A DNA stretch of 64,000 nucleotides from Sodalis praecaptivus (GCF_000517425.1 NZ_CP006569.1:3772760-3836759), one strand, 5' to 3'; counted from the stretch's first letter, positions 29,736-39,970 are shown. Numbers and translations are program-made. The notes: generated from the letters alone by a model not told the origin.

Positions 29736-30719
29736 ATGGATATCATCTCTAGTCCCCCCCTCAGTATTATCCTGAACAGCGGTTGGGCGCTGACCAGCAG
29801 CCGCATTACGCGTATTATTCAAGCCAGAACGCTGGATGACGCCAGCCATATGGGGCTTATCGATCGTCTGTACGACAGATTTTTCCGCCAAGGCGGCAAG
29901 CGCGCCGCCATCACCCGCCTCTACCGGCAACTGAGCCAGCCCGGCGCCGGAGAGCCGCACGATCTCACGCCGACCACGATGGTTGCCCGTTTTATGCAGT
30001 TGCGTGCCTATGCCAACAGCGAGTACCGCAAGGTTTTTCAGCTATCGCTACGCTATGATCCGCTGGGTCAGGCGCCCTGGTCCTATCTGATGCAAATTGG
30101 TGATTATCAAATCTATCAATCGCCGCCGCTGGATTACCGTTTGGACAATCACTTGGCGGAAGTGTGCACGATGAAAGTCTGTCTGTCGCTGGACGATGTT
30201 TTGGCGGAAATCCGTGAACAGCTGACGCCGGAACGGTATATCCAATCGCAAATCGAAAGCATGGCCGACGCGCCGGCGGTGCGGCAAAAACTACACGCCG
30301 TACTGGACGATCCCGCCTACGGTCGTGAGAACTTGCTGGGTATTACCAACGGCGACGATAGCGCCTGTATTGTGGCGCATTATCGCCATGACAGTCTTGC
30401 CTTTGCCAATCGCTGCGCCACCCACGACGAATTTCGCGGCAGCCGGTTAAAAACGGCGCTGCTAACCACCGACTACCCTAATTTGCGAGCGCTTTGCCTG
30501 GTCGGCTATATGACCAAAGAGGATACGCTGCTGAAATATCTTGCCCGGCCCCATCTGCTGCAATTGGTCGATTACATCGGCGACGCGATTCATCGTCCGG
30601 AGGTAAGGCGGCTACTGGCGCGTTTCCCGGTGGGGGAAACCACCGCCTGTGAACTGTTCAATTTAACGCCGCCCGACAACGACGCGAGCGCCGCGCGTCA
30701 GCCGCTCGGCGCGCAATAA
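29736..30719 (+). CDS. Candidate type III effector with STE-type N-terminal domain
   Basis: 327 residues. The first 130 align by eye with the shared N-terminal translocation domain of Salmonella SPI-2 effectors (SseJ, SifA, SspH2). LIDRLYDRFF at 41-50 matches the WEK(I/M)xxFF motif position for position (W is Ile here). The stretch around it, SSRITRI before and LTPTTMVARFMQLRAYA after, followed by FQLSL, mirrors SseJ. Residues 140-327 are unlike any effector domain I know: no WxxxE GEF motif, no GDSL lipase motif, no NEL. No signal peptide. ATG 29736 follows GGAGG by nine bases. The gene lies between the GH18-like gene and lpd, replacing yacH of E. coli. Effector function is inferred. Confidence 0.7.
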   Translation: MDIISSPPLSIILNSGWALTSSRITRIIQARTLDDASHMGLIDRLYDRFFRQGGKRAAITRLYRQLSQPGAGEPHDLTPTTMVARFMQLRAYANSEYRKVFQLSLRYDPLGQAPWSYLMQIGDYQIYQSPPLDYRLDNHLAEVCTMKVCLSLDDVLAEIREQLTPERYIQSQIESMADAPAVRQKLHAVLDDPAYGRENLLGITNGDDSACIVAHYRHDSLAFANRCATHDEFRGSRLKTALLTTDYPNLRALCLVGYMTKEDTLLKYLARPHLLQLVDYIGDAIHRPEVRRLLARFPVGETTACELFNLTPPDNDASAARQPLGAQ

Positions 30720-30749
30720 AAAAAGGCGCCGCGAGGCGCCTTTTTTTTT
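30718..30749. terminator. Bidirectional rho-independent terminator
   Basis: GGCGCC (30725-30730), loop GCGA, GGCGCC (30735-30740), with an A-run on the left and nine T residues on the right. It sits between the convergent effector candidate and lpd and should serve both. Confidence 0.92.
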
Positions 30750-30768
30750 GCCGAAAGGCAAAGGAAAG

Positions 30769-32196
30769 TTATTTCTTTTTCTTCGCTTTGGCGTTGGGCA
30801 GGTCGGTAATGGTGCCTTCGTAAACTTCCGCCGCCAGACCCACCGATTCATGCAGCGTGGGGTGCGCATGGATGGTCAGCGCGATATCTTCCGCATCGCA
30901 GCCCATCTCGATGGCCAGGCCGATTTCGCCCAGCAGCTCGCCGCCGTTGACGCCGACCACCGCGCCGCCAATCACCCGATGGCTTTCTTTATCGAAAATC
31001 AGCTTGGTCATACCGTCCTGGCAGTCGGAAGCGATGGCGCGGCCGGATGCCGCCCACGGGAAAGTGGCGACCTCATAGCTGATGCCTTTCTCTTTCGCTT
31101 CTTTTTCCGTCAGACCGACCCAAGCCACTTCCGGCTCGGTATAGGCGATAGACGGGATGACTTTCGGGTCGAAATAGTGTTTCTTGCCGGCGATAACTTC
31201 CGCCGCCACGTGGCCCTCGTGGGTGCCTTTGTGCGCCAGCATCGGCTGGCCGACGATATCGCCGATAGCGTAGATGTGCGGCACATTGGTGCGCATTTGT
31301 TTGTCGACGCGGATGAAACCGCGGTCGTCGACCTCTACCCCGGCCTGGCCGGCATCCAGCAGTTTACCGTTCGGCACGCGGCCGATGGCGACCAGCACGG
31401 CGTCATAGCGCTGGGCTTCCGACGGCGCTTTTTTGCCTTCCATGCTGACATAGACGCCGTCTTCTTTGGCTTCCACCGCGGTGACTTTGGTTTCCAGCAT
31501 CAGGTTGAAATGGGAACTGATGCGCTTGGTGAAGACTTTCACCACGTCTTTATCGGCCGCAGGGATAACTTGATCGAACATTTCCACCACGTCGATTTCC
31601 GATCCCAGCGCGTGGTAAACGGTGGCCATTTCCAGGCCGATGATGCCGCCGCCCATCACCAGCAGGCGCTTCGGCACGGTGGTCAGGGCGAGCGCATCGG
31701 TGGAATCCCATACGCGGGGGTCATCATGGGGGATAAACGGCAGTTGGATCGGGCGGGAGCCTGCGGCAATAATGGCGTTGTCGAAGGTAATGGTTGTCGT
31801 GCCGTTTTCGCCTTCCACCTGCAGGGTGTTGGCGCCGGTAAATTGACCGTAACCGTTTACCACCTTGACCTTACGCGCTTTAGCCATACCGCTCAGGCCG
31901 CCGGTCAGCTGATTGACCACCTTTTCCTTCCAGGTGCGCACTTTGTCGATATCGGTTTGCGGCTCGCCAAAGACGATGCCGTTTTTGCTCAGCGCCTTGG
32001 CCTCTTCGATGACTTTAGCGACGTGCAATAAGGCTTTGGAGGGGATACAGCCTACGTTCAGGCAGACCCCGCCGAGGGTGGAATAACGTTCCACCAAGAC
32101 GGTCTCCAGACCTAAATCCGCACAGCGAAATGCCGCAGAATAGCCGCCTGGGCCTGCCCCAAGTACCACGACCTGAGTTTTTATTTCAGTACTCAT
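30769..32196 (-). CDS. lpd: Dihydrolipoamide dehydrogenase (E3)
   Basis: FAD/NAD disulfide oxidoreductase shared by the pyruvate and 2-oxoglutarate dehydrogenase complexes. 475 residues starting MSTEIKTQVVVLGAG; an extra ATG immediately upstream is too close to the AGAGGT site. The redox disulfide is in GGVCLNVGCIPSKALLH; the NAD site is VMGGGIIGLEMA; the catalytic His lies in HAHPTLHES. The C-terminus is Lys-rich. It follows aceF by 230 bases, so like E. coli it may be read both from pdh and from its own promoter. Confidence 0.98.
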   Translation of the reverse strand: MSTEIKTQVVVLGAGPGGYSAAFRCADLGLETVLVERYSTLGGVCLNVGCIPSKALLHVAKVIEEAKALSKNGIVFGEPQTDIDKVRTWKEKVVNQLTGGLSGMAKARKVKVVNGYGQFTGANTLQVEGENGTTTITFDNAIIAAGSRPIQLPFIPHDDPRVWDSTDALALTTVPKRLLVMGGGIIGLEMATVYHALGSEIDVVEMFDQVIPAADKDVVKVFTKRISSHFNLMLETKVTAVEAKEDGVYVSMEGKKAPSEAQRYDAVLVAIGRVPNGKLLDAGQAGVEVDDRGFIRVDKQMRTNVPHIYAIGDIVGQPMLAHKGTHEGHVAAEVIAGKKHYFDPKVIPSIAYTEPEVAWVGLTEKEAKEKGISYEVATFPWAASGRAIASDCQDGMTKLIFDKESHRVIGGAVVGVNGGELLGEIGLAIEMGCDAEDIALTIHAHPTLHESVGLAAEVYEGTITDLPNAKAKKKK

Positions 32197-32398
32197 CATG
32201 ACCTCTTAGTTGATTGTCCGGCGGGTCAGACGTCTATTTTATCGCGTGTATTTGCATAACGCGCTGTGTCCACCGGGACGTCTCCATCGCGCATAGTTTA
32301 CAGAAATGTTAATAGACTGCAAAGTATGTGACGACGGCGCATGTTTAGTTGGTACCGCCGACGACCGCCCTTCGCCGCCGGCGGCGACGCGAAACAAG

Positions 32399-32422
32399 CA
32401 GGCCGGCCGGGGGGCCGGCCTG
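32399..32422 (-). terminator. GC-rich hairpin between aceF and lpd
   Basis: CAGGCCGGCC, GGGG loop, GGCCGGCCTG form a perfect 10-base stem four bases past the aceF stop. The minus-strand sequence after it is CTTGTTTCG, a weak T-tract. It probably attenuates rather than blocks read-through to lpd. Confidence 0.5.
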
Positions 32423-32426
32423 GAAG

Positions 32427-34343
32427 TTACATCACCAAGCGACGGATATCGGACATCACATTATTGATGAAGCTGATAAAACGCGCACCGTCGGCGCCGT
32501 CAATGACCCGGTGGTCATAGGACAGCGACAGCGGCAACATCAGTCGTGGCGCGAACTCTTTACCGTTCCACACCGGCTTGATCGACGATTTAGACACGCC
32601 GAGTATCGCCACTTCCGGCGCATTGACGATAGGCGTGAACGCCGTACCGCCGATGCCGCCCAGGCTGGAGATGGTGAAACAGCCGCCCTGCATATCCGAC
32701 GATGTCAGCTTGCCGGCGCGGGCCTTTTTCGAGATCTCCGCCAGCTCGCGCGACAGTTCTACGATGCCTTTCTTATTCACATCGCGGAACACCGGCACCA
32801 CCAGACCATTCGGGGTATCTACCGCCACGCCGATATTGATGTATTTTTTCAGCGTCAGTTTCTGGGCGTCTTCGGACAGCGAGCTGTTAAAACGCGGCAG
32901 CTCTTCCAGCCCCTTGGCGACAGCCTTCATGATAAACACCAGCGGGGTGATTTTCACATCCAGCTTCTTCTTCTCGGCTTCGGCGTTTTGCTGCTTGCGG
33001 AAGGCTTCCACTTCGGTGATATCGGCTTCGTCGAACTGGGTCACATGGGGGATCATCACCCAGTTGCGGTGCAGGTTGGCGCCGGAAATTTTCTGGATCC
33101 GACCCAGTTCCACCTCTTCGGTATCGCCGAACTTGCTGAAGTCCACTTTCGGCCACGGCAGCAGGCCAGGCAGCGTACCGCCGCCGGCAGCGGCTGGGGC
33201 GGCCTCGGCGCGTTTGACCGCCTCTTTGACGTACGCCTGGATATCTTCGCGTAGAATACGGCCTTTACGCCCGGTACCTTTCACCTTCGCCAAGTTGACG
33301 CCGAATTCGCGCGCCAGCCGGCGGATCACCGGGGTCGCGTGCACATAGGCGTCGTTCTCGGCAAATTCACCTTTGCCTTGGGCCGGCGACGGGGCGGCAG
33401 CGGCGCTCTTGTTGGCGTCGCTTGCCGGCGCAGGGGCCACGGCCGCGGCGCTTTCCTTGGCGGCGGCCGGCGCGGGGGCGGCGCCTTCCACCTCGAACAC
33501 CATAATCTGCGAACCGGTGCTGACCTTATCGCCGACGTTAATCTTGATCTCTTTGACGGTCCCCGCAAACGGCGCCGGCACTTCCATCGATGCCTTGTCA
33601 CCTTCCACGGTAATCAGCGACTGTTCGGCGCTGATCTTATCGCCCACTTTGACCATGACCTCAGTGACTTCCACTTCGTCGCCGCCGATATCCGGTACAT
33701 TGACGTCTTGGCTGCCGCCGGATTGAGCGGGCGCGCTCTGCTGCTGCGCCTGCGGCGCTTCGGCCTCGGCCGGTGCGGCGTCGCTGCCGCCACCGGCGAC
33801 CTCAAAGACCATAATAAGCGAACCCGTGTTCACTTTATCGCCGGTGTTGACCTTCAGCTCTTTGACCGTCCCCGCGAACGGCGCCGGCACTTCCATCGAC
33901 GCCTTATCGCCCTCGACGGTGATAAGCGACTGTTCGGCTTCAACCTTGTCGCCCACCTTCACCAGCACTTCGGTGACTTCCACCTCGTCGCCGCCGATAT
34001 CGGGTACGTTAACCTCTTTACTCTGTGCGGCACCGCCGGCGGCGGCCGGTTTGGCCGCCGGCGCGCTGTCGGCCTGCTTCGGCGCGGCGGCAGGCTTCTC
34101 AGCGCCACCCTCGGCTTCCTCGAAGACCATAATCAGTTTGCCGGTGGTGACTTTATCGCCCACCGCCACCTTCAACTCTTTCACCACCCCCGCCTGCGGC
34201 GAGGGCACTTCCATGGACGCTTTGTCGCCTTCCACGGTAATCAGCGACTGCTCGGCGTCAACTTTATCGCCCACGCTGACCAGGACTTCGGTGACTTCCA
34301 CTTCATCTGCACCGATATCCGGTACGTTGATTTCAATAGCCAT
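32427..34343 (-). CDS. aceF: Pyruvate dehydrogenase E2, dihydrolipoamide acetyltransferase
   Basis: 638 residues. Three N-terminal lipoyl domains, each with the [10 protein letters not shown] lipoylation motif (first Lys at 41), are joined by Ala/Pro-rich linkers. A peripheral subunit-binding domain follows ([18 protein letters not shown]). The catalytic acetyltransferase ends with [17 protein letters not shown], containing the active-site His. The three lipoyl domains are highly similar at DNA level, giving internal repeats at about 33490-34330. It begins 15 bases after aceE. Confidence 0.98.
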   Translation of the reverse strand: MAIEINVPDIGADEVEVTEVLVSVGDKVDAEQSLITVEGDKASMEVPSPQAGVVKELKVAVGDKVTTGKLIMVFEEAEGGAEKPAAAPKQADSAPAAKPAAAGGAAQSKEVNVPDIGGDEVEVTEVLVKVGDKVEAEQSLITVEGDKASMEVPAPFAGTVKELKVNTGDKVNTGSLIMVFEVAGGGSDAAPAEAEAPQAQQQSAPAQSGGSQDVNVPDIGGDEVEVTEVMVKVGDKISAEQSLITVEGDKASMEVPAPFAGTVKEIKINVGDKVSTGSQIMVFEVEGAAPAPAAAKESAAAVAPAPASDANKSAAAAPSPAQGKGEFAENDAYVHATPVIRRLAREFGVNLAKVKGTGRKGRILREDIQAYVKEAVKRAEAAPAAAGGGTLPGLLPWPKVDFSKFGDTEEVELGRIQKISGANLHRNWVMIPHVTQFDEADITEVEAFRKQQNAEAEKKKLDVKITPLVFIMKAVAKGLEELPRFNSSLSEDAQKLTLKKYINIGVAVDTPNGLVVPVFRDVNKKGIVELSRELAEISKKARAGKLTSSDMQGGCFTISSLGGIGGTAFTPIVNAPEVAILGVSKSSIKPVWNGKEFAPRLMLPLSLSYDHRVIDGADGARFISFINNVMSDIRRLVM

Positions 34344-34358
34344 GATTCACTCTACCTC

Positions 34359-37025
34359 TTACGCCAGACGCGGGTTGACTTTGTCAGCATCGATGCCGAA
34401 TTTGCTGATGGCCTGCGCCACCACATCAGCGCCGATATCGCCGCGTTTGGCCAATTCACCCAGCGCCGCAACCACCACATAGCTGGCGTCCACTTCAAAG
34501 TGATGACGCAGGTTCTCGCGGCTGTCGGAACGGCCGAAACCGTCGGTGCCCAGAACGCGGAACTCGCTAGCGGGAATGAAGTTGCGGATCTGCTCGGCGA
34601 ACAGTTTCATATAATCGGTGGACGCTACCGCCGGCGCATCGTTCAGCACGGTGGCCACATAGGGTACGCGCGGCGTTTCGGTCGGATGCAGCATGTTCCA
34701 GCGTTCGCAATCCTGGCCATCGCGCGCCAATTCGGTGAACGAGGTCACGCTGTACACATCGGAACCCACCCCATACTCTTTCGACAGGATCTGCGCCGCT
34801 TCGCGCACGTGGCGCAGAATGGCGCCGGAGCCCATCAGCTGCACTTTGCCTTTGCCGCCTTCCAGCGTTTCAAGCCTATAGATCCCCTTGCGAATCCCCT
34901 CTTCCGCGCCTTTCGGCATGGCGGGCATAGCGTAGTTTTCGTTCAGCGTGGTCAAATAGTAGTAGACGTTTTCCGGCTTATCGCCGTACATCCGGGTCAA
35001 ACCGTCGTGCATGATAACCGCGACTTCATAGGCATAGGCCGGATCGTAGGAAATGCAGTTCGGAATGGTCAGCGACTGGATATGGCTGTGGCCGTCTTCG
35101 TGCTGCAAGCCTTCACCGTTCAGCGTGGTCCGCCCCGACGTGCCGCCGATAAGGAAGCCGCGCGCCTGCTGGTCGCCCGCCGCCCAGCACAGATCGCCGA
35201 TACGCTGGAAACCGAACATCGAATAGTAGATGTAGAACGGAATCATCGGCAAATCGTTGGTGCTGTAGGAGGTCGCCGCCGCCAGCCAGGAAGAAGCCGC
35301 GCCCAGCTCGTTGATCCCTTCTTGCAGGATCTGCCCTTTTTCGTCTTCGCGGTAGTAGGCGACCTGCTCGCGGTCCTGCGGCGTGTACTGCTGGCCGTTG
35401 GGGCTGTAGATGCCTATCTGGCGGAACAGACCTTCCATGCCGAAAGTACGGGCTTCGTCGGCGATGATCGGCACCAAGCGATCTTTGATCGACTTGTTCT
35501 TCAGCATCACGTTCAGCACGCGAACAAAAGCGATAGTGGTGGAAATCTCTTTCTTCTGCTCTTCCAGAAGCGGAGCGAAGTCCTCAAGCGTCGGCAATTC
35601 CAGCGGCTTGGTGAAATCCTTCAGGCGGCTCGGCAGATAGCCGTGCAGCGCTTTGCGGCGCTCGTGCAGATAGGTGTGCTCTTCGGACCCTTCCGCAAAA
35701 GTGATATAGGGCAGCGCTTCGATCTTGTCGTCGGTAATGGTGCTCAGGTTGAAGCGATCGCGGAAGTAGCGTACCCCTTCCATGTTCATTTTCTTCACCT
35801 GGTGCGCGATATTCATGCCTTCCGCGGTCACACCCATGCCGTAGCCTTTGATGGTGTGGGCGAGGATGACCACGGGCTTGCCGGTAGTTTTTTTGGCTTT
35901 TTGCAGCGCGGCGTAGATTTTTTTCGGATCGTGGCCGCCGCGATTCAGCGCCCATATCTCGTCGTCGCTCATGTCCTTCACCAGCGCGGCGGTTTCCGGA
36001 TATTTACCGAAGAAGTGCTCGCGCACGTAGGCGCCGTTCTTCGATTTAAAGGTCTGGTAGTCGCCGTCGACGGTTTCGTTCATTAATTGAATCAGCTTGC
36101 CGGAGGTGTCTTTACGCAGCAGCTCGTCCCAGCGGCTGCCCCAGACCACCTTGATCACTTCCCAGCCGGCGCCGCCGAACACGCCTTCCAGCTCGTTGAT
36201 GATCTTGCCGTTACCGGTGACCGGTCCATCCAGACGCTGTAGGTTACAGTTGATGATGAACACCAGGTTGTCCAGCTTCTCGCGCGTCGCGATGGTGATG
36301 GCGCCCTTGGATTCCGGCTCATCCATCTCGCCGTCGCCCAGGAAGGCGTAAACGGTCTGATTGCTGGTGTCCTTCAGCGCGCGATGGTCCAAATATTTAA
36401 GGAATTTTGCCTGATAGATAGCGCTGATGGGGCCCAGGCCCATCGACACCGTCGGGAACTGCCAGAACTCCGGCATCAGCTTGGGATGCGGATAGGACGA
36501 GAGGCCCTTGCCGTGCACTTCCTGACGGAAGTTGTTCATCTGATCTTCGCTCAGGCGGCCTTCCAGGAAGGCGCGGGCATAGACGCCCGGGGAAATGTGG
36601 CCCTGGAAATAGACCAGGTCGCCGCCGTCTTTGTCGTTGCGCGCACGGAAGAAGTGGTTAAAGCACACTTCATAAATCGTGGCGGAGGACTGGAATGACG
36701 CCATGTGGCCGCCCAGTTCCAAATCTTTCTTCGACGCGTGCAGCACGGTCATGACGGCGTTCCAGCGTATAGCGGAACGGATGCGGCGCTCCAACTCCAA
36801 ATTGCCCGGATACTCAGGCTCCTCCTCGACCGGAATCGTGTTGATGTAATTGCGTCCGGCGGCACCTTGCGCGATGCTTACCCCACCTTTACGCGCTTCG
36901 TCCAACACCTGATCAATCAGGAATTGCGCGCGTTCAATACCTTCTTCACGGATAACCGATTCGATCGCCTGTAGCCAGTCGCGTGTTTCGATCGGATCCA
37001 CGTCATTGTACAAACGTTCTGACAT
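34359..37025 (-). CDS. aceE: Pyruvate dehydrogenase E1 component
   Basis: ThDP-dependent, homodimeric E1 that decarboxylates pyruvate and acetylates the E2 lipoyl groups. 888 residues, one more than E. coli. The ThDP motif is FLGDGEMDEPESKG running to the NCN segment. The inner loop GGHDPKKIYAAL, which orders on ligand binding, is present. The protein starts MSERLYNDVDPIETRDW. A 45-base hairpin lies 42 bases upstream of the start in the presumed leader. Confidence 0.98.
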   Translation of the reverse strand: MSERLYNDVDPIETRDWLQAIESVIREEGIERAQFLIDQVLDEARKGGVSIAQGAAGRNYINTIPVEEEPEYPGNLELERRIRSAIRWNAVMTVLHASKKDLELGGHMASFQSSATIYEVCFNHFFRARNDKDGGDLVYFQGHISPGVYARAFLEGRLSEDQMNNFRQEVHGKGLSSYPHPKLMPEFWQFPTVSMGLGPISAIYQAKFLKYLDHRALKDTSNQTVYAFLGDGEMDEPESKGAITIATREKLDNLVFIINCNLQRLDGPVTGNGKIINELEGVFGGAGWEVIKVVWGSRWDELLRKDTSGKLIQLMNETVDGDYQTFKSKNGAYVREHFFGKYPETAALVKDMSDDEIWALNRGGHDPKKIYAALQKAKKTTGKPVVILAHTIKGYGMGVTAEGMNIAHQVKKMNMEGVRYFRDRFNLSTITDDKIEALPYITFAEGSEEHTYLHERRKALHGYLPSRLKDFTKPLELPTLEDFAPLLEEQKKEISTTIAFVRVLNVMLKNKSIKDRLVPIIADEARTFGMEGLFRQIGIYSPNGQQYTPQDREQVAYYREDEKGQILQEGINELGAASSWLAAATSYSTNDLPMIPFYIYYSMFGFQRIGDLCWAAGDQQARGFLIGGTSGRTTLNGEGLQHEDGHSHIQSLTIPNCISYDPAYAYEVAVIMHDGLTRMYGDKPENVYYYLTTLNENYAMPAMPKGAEEGIRKGIYRLETLEGGKGKVQLMGSGAILRHVREAAQILSKEYGVGSDVYSVTSFTELARDGQDCERWNMLHPTETPRVPYVATVLNDAPAVASTDYMKLFAEQIRNFIPASEFRVLGTDGFGRSDSRENLRHHFEVDASYVVVAALGELAKRGDIGADVVAQAISKFGIDADKVNPRLA

Positions 37026-37066
37026 GGTGGTGTTCCTTATCTATCTTTAATATTGGTTTAGTTGGA

Positions 37067-37111
37067 GCCTGTCTTCCTATGCTCTGGCCGTCAGAGCATA
37101 CGAAGACAGGC
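37067..37111 (-). promoter_or_regulatory. Near-perfect 20-base-stem hairpin in the pdhR-aceE gap
   Basis: Two 20-base arms, 37067-37086 and 37092-37111, are complementary except at one position, with loop GCCGT. The stem is not followed by T residues in either direction. It lies between the pdhR stop and the aceE start, so transcripts read through from pdhR would carry it in the aceE leader. Confidence 0.7.
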
Positions 37112-37152
37112 CCATAGCTTCTGCTGCCGCGTGGGCCGCCGTTCCCGGAGGC

Positions 37153-37917
37153 TTAATCCTTGCGTTGCTGGAGACGTCGAAGCGAGCGTTCGCGCCGGCT
37201 ATGTTCCCGGCCAAGGTCCAGCAAAATTTCCTCAATAAACGCCAGATGGCGATGTGACGCCTCGCGCGCCTTTTCCGGCTCGCGCGCGACTATCGCCGCG
37301 AAAATCCCGGCGCGGTGGCTGCTCACCTGCGCCAGCATTTCCCGGCGCGAGTAAAGCAATTCAAAATTCTGACGCACGTTGTTTTCCAGCATCGGCCCCA
37401 TGCAGCGCACCAGATGCAATAAAACCGCATTATGCGCGGCTTCGGTGACGGCGATTTGATAATTCATGACGGCATCGGCCTCCGCGTCGAGATCGCCGCT
37501 GTCCTGTGCCGCCTGAATCGCCTGATGGCATTCACGGATATGCTCGAAATCCTGCTCGGTCCCGCGCAGCGCCGCATAATAGGCGGCAATACCTTCAAGG
37601 GCGTGGCGGGTTTCCAACAGGTCGTATTGCGATTCAGGATGTTCCGCCAACAGTTCGGTCAGCGGATCGCTGAAGCTTTGCCACAAATTACTTTGCACAA
37701 ACGTCCCTCCCCCCTGCCGCCGCAGCAGCAGGCCTTTGGCTTCCAATCGCTGGATGGCTTCCCGCAGTGAGGGGCGGGAGACGTCAAATTGCTTGGCCAG
37801 TTCACGCTCGGGAGGCAATTTTTCGCCGGGGCGCAGCGTCCCTTCCAGAATCAAATATTCCAACTGTTGTTCTATGACATCCGATAACTTGGGTTGGCGG
37901 ATCTTACTATAGGCCAT
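37153..37917 (-). CDS. pdhR: Pyruvate dehydrogenase complex repressor PdhR
   Basis: GntR/FadR-type repressor of its own operon, released by pyruvate. 254 residues from ATG 37917 ([20 protein letters not shown]), equal to E. coli. Winged helix: [20 protein letters not shown] then [17 protein letters not shown]. The FCD effector domain follows, with His residues of the metal site. An upstream in-frame ATG at 37950 would place the start inside the operator and is not preferred. Confidence 0.97.
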   Translation of the reverse strand: MAYSKIRQPKLSDVIEQQLEYLILEGTLRPGEKLPPERELAKQFDVSRPSLREAIQRLEAKGLLLRRQGGGTFVQSNLWQSFSDPLTELLAEHPESQYDLLETRHALEGIAAYYAALRGTEQDFEHIRECHQAIQAAQDSGDLDAEADAVMNYQIAVTEAAHNAVLLHLVRCMGPMLENNVRQNFELLYSRREMLAQVSSHRAGIFAAIVAREPEKAREASHRHLAFIEEILLDLGREHSRRERSLRRLQQRKD

Positions 37918-37948
37918 TTCTTGTCTTCTCAACGGATGGCGCGGAGTC

Positions 37949-37965
37949 AATTGGTAATACCAATT
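37949..37965. promoter_or_regulatory. PdhR operator
   Basis: AATTGGTAATACCAATT is a perfect 17-base palindrome matching the PdhR box (ATTGGTNNNACCAAT). It lies 31 bases upstream of the pdhR start, where it would repress pdhR-aceEF when pyruvate is low. Confidence 0.9.
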
Positions 37966-38388
37966 ACATTTTCACGGTGCTAAAAGTAACAAAGTATTCA
38001 CCTTCTGTCTATCGTGGCTTTGACCTAAATCATCAAATCGCGCACATTCTCACAAAAGCCTTACATCTATGCTGCGTCAGGCCCGCTGCGCAGCACAATC
38101 GTGTTTTCCGGCGAAAAGGTTATTAACGTCTATGAAACGTTCCGGGGAAGCCGGGGAAGATGACCGACACTGCAAGCCAGGGAAAAAACGCCGCCAAATG
38201 CATAGTCATGCAACCCGGATATGACCTGATGAACCCCGGCGATTTTCCCGTCGCCGTTACGCCCATCGTCCAGCAAACGACGGCGCCGGTTTATTACGCG
38301 CAAGTGTCATAAATCCCGTGCAAAGCCTGCCACATATCACTATTCTGTTGCCCGCGACAGCCCGGACGCAAAAATGCCGCGCCGTGAC

Positions 38389-38406
38389 GCGTAAATTAAA
38401 ACGTAC
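38389..38406. promoter_or_regulatory. Possible TyrR box upstream of aroP
   Basis: CGTAAATTAAAACGTACA fits TGTAAAN6TTTACA at nine of twelve fixed positions and keeps the essential G and C 14 bases apart. It is 76 bases before aroP, whose E. coli homologue is TyrR-repressed. The remaining 564-base pdhR-aroP gap shows no gene. Confidence 0.4.
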
Positions 38407-38481
38407 AACAACCGTAACTGTGGATAGACACAGCGCTGGGCGGAATCCCGATATCTGCCCGCCATAACGACAGAGGATTCG

Positions 38482-39852
38482 ATGATGGAAGGTCAACAGC
38501 GCGCCGAGACGCTGAAACGCGGGCTAAAAAACCGCCATATACAGCTTATTGCATTGGGCGGGGCGATTGGCACCGGCCTGTTTCTGGGGATTGCGCAAAC
38601 CATACAAATGGCCGGCCCTTCGGTTATTTTGGGCTACGCTATCGGCGGCGTTATCGCCTTCCTTATCATGCGCCAATTGGGCGAGATGGTGGTGGAGGAG
38701 CCGGTGGCCGGTTCGTTCAGCCACTTCGCCTATAAATACTGGGGCAATTTCGCCGGTTTCGCCTCCGGCTGGAATTATTGGGTATTGTATGTCCTGGTGG
38801 CGATGGCGGAATTGTCCGCGGTCGGGATCTATATGCAGTACTGGTGGCCCGGACTGCCCACTTGGGTCTCGGCGGCGGTGTTTTTCCTGCTGATTAACGC
38901 TATCAATTTGGCTAACGTGAAGCTTTACGGCGAAATGGAATTTTGGTTCGCCATTATTAAAGTGATTGCCATCGTGGCGATGATCGTTTTTGGCGCCTGG
39001 CTACTGCTGAGCGGACGCGGCGGCCCGGAGGCCAGCGTGACCAATTTATGGGCGCAGGGCGGCTTCTTCCCCCACGGCGGCAAGGGCTTGCTGATGGCCA
39101 TGGCGGTGATTATGTTTTCCTTCGGCGGTCTGGAGCTGGTGGGCATTACCGCTGCCGAGGCGGACGACCCGGCGCACAGCATTCCCAAAGCCACTAACCA
39201 GGTTATTTACCGTATTCTGATCTTTTACATCGGCGCGCTGGCGATCCTGCTTTCGCTGTACCCCTGGGGCAAAGTGGTGGAAGGCGGCAGCCCGTTTGTC
39301 TTGATTTTCCAGGCGCTTAACAGCTATTGGGTGGCCAATATCCTTAATCTGGTAGTCTTGACCGCCGCGCTGTCTGTTTATAACAGCTGCGTTTATAGCA
39401 ATAGCCGCATGCTGTACGGTTTGGCCCGCCAGGGCAATGGCCCGCAATCGCTCGCCAGAGTCGACCGGCGCGGCGTGCCGGTGGCCGCGCTCGGCGTCTC
39501 GGCCGTCGCGACCGCGATTTGTGTGCTGCTCAACTACCTGATGCCCGGCCAGGCTTTTGGCCTGCTGATGGCGCTGGTGGTTTCTGCGCTGGTGATCAAT
39601 TGGAGCATGATCAGTTTGGCGCATTGGAAATTTCGCCGCAAAAAGGCGCAACAGGGCGTCGTTCCGCGCTTTCCGGCGCTGTGGTACCCGCTGGGCAACT
39701 GCCTTTGCCTGCTTTTCATGGCGGGTATTTTGGCGATTATGCTGCTCACGCCGGGCATGGCCATTTCGGTGTATTTGATCCCGGTATGGCTGGTGGTGTT
39801 GGGCATCGGTTTTGCGCTGAAAACCTCCGGCCAGCGCGCAGCCGCACGCTGA
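38482..39852 (+). CDS. aroP: Aromatic amino acid permease AroP
   Basis: APC-superfamily proton symporter for Phe, Tyr and Trp in the inner membrane. 456 residues with about twelve hydrophobic segments. LIALGGAIGTGLFLG in the first helix is the substrate-binding GxG region; MRQLGEMVVEEPVAGSFS and SFGGLELVGITAAEA are typical of the group. Start ATG follows AGAGG. It is divergent from pdhR as in E. coli. The next E. coli gene, ampE, lies 7.2 kb away here because of an insertion. Confidence 0.96.
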   Translation: MMEGQQRAETLKRGLKNRHIQLIALGGAIGTGLFLGIAQTIQMAGPSVILGYAIGGVIAFLIMRQLGEMVVEEPVAGSFSHFAYKYWGNFAGFASGWNYWVLYVLVAMAELSAVGIYMQYWWPGLPTWVSAAVFFLLINAINLANVKLYGEMEFWFAIIKVIAIVAMIVFGAWLLLSGRGGPEASVTNLWAQGGFFPHGGKGLLMAMAVIMFSFGGLELVGITAAEADDPAHSIPKATNQVIYRILIFYIGALAILLSLYPWGKVVEGGSPFVLIFQALNSYWVANILNLVVLTAALSVYNSCVYSNSRMLYGLARQGNGPQSLARVDRRGVPVAALGVSAVATAICVLLNYLMPGQAFGLLMALVVSALVINWSMISLAHWKFRRKKAQQGVVPRFPALWYPLGNCLCLLFMAGILAIMLLTPGMAISVYLIPVWLVVLGIGFALKTSGQRAAAR

Positions 39853-39865
39853 TCCCCCGTTTGCA

Positions 39866-39911
39866 CGCCGGCCGGTATTACCGTGCCGGCGACGGGCCGC
39901 CGGCGGCCCGT
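39866..39911 (+). terminator. Two adjacent GC-rich palindromes after aroP
   Basis: CGCCGGC (39866) and GCCGGCG (39885) enclose an inner CGGT/ACCG pair; directly after it, 39892-39911 is a perfect 20-base palindrome. Neither is followed by a T-run. They start 14 bases past the aroP stop. Confidence 0.45.
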
Positions 39912-39970
39912 TCGCGCAGGGCTTGCTACCTCAAGCTGCTAGCACCTGCCGCGTATCTATGCGCATTATT

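Noticed and set aside
30748-32031. 427-residue plus-strand frame opposite lpd
   Set aside because: Antisense of lpd, with composition typical of such shadows.
33339-36086. 915-residue plus-strand frame opposite aceF and aceE
   Set aside because: Very long but His/Arg/Phe-rich, the typical antisense reading of GC-rich conserved genes; it spans two real genes and their gap.
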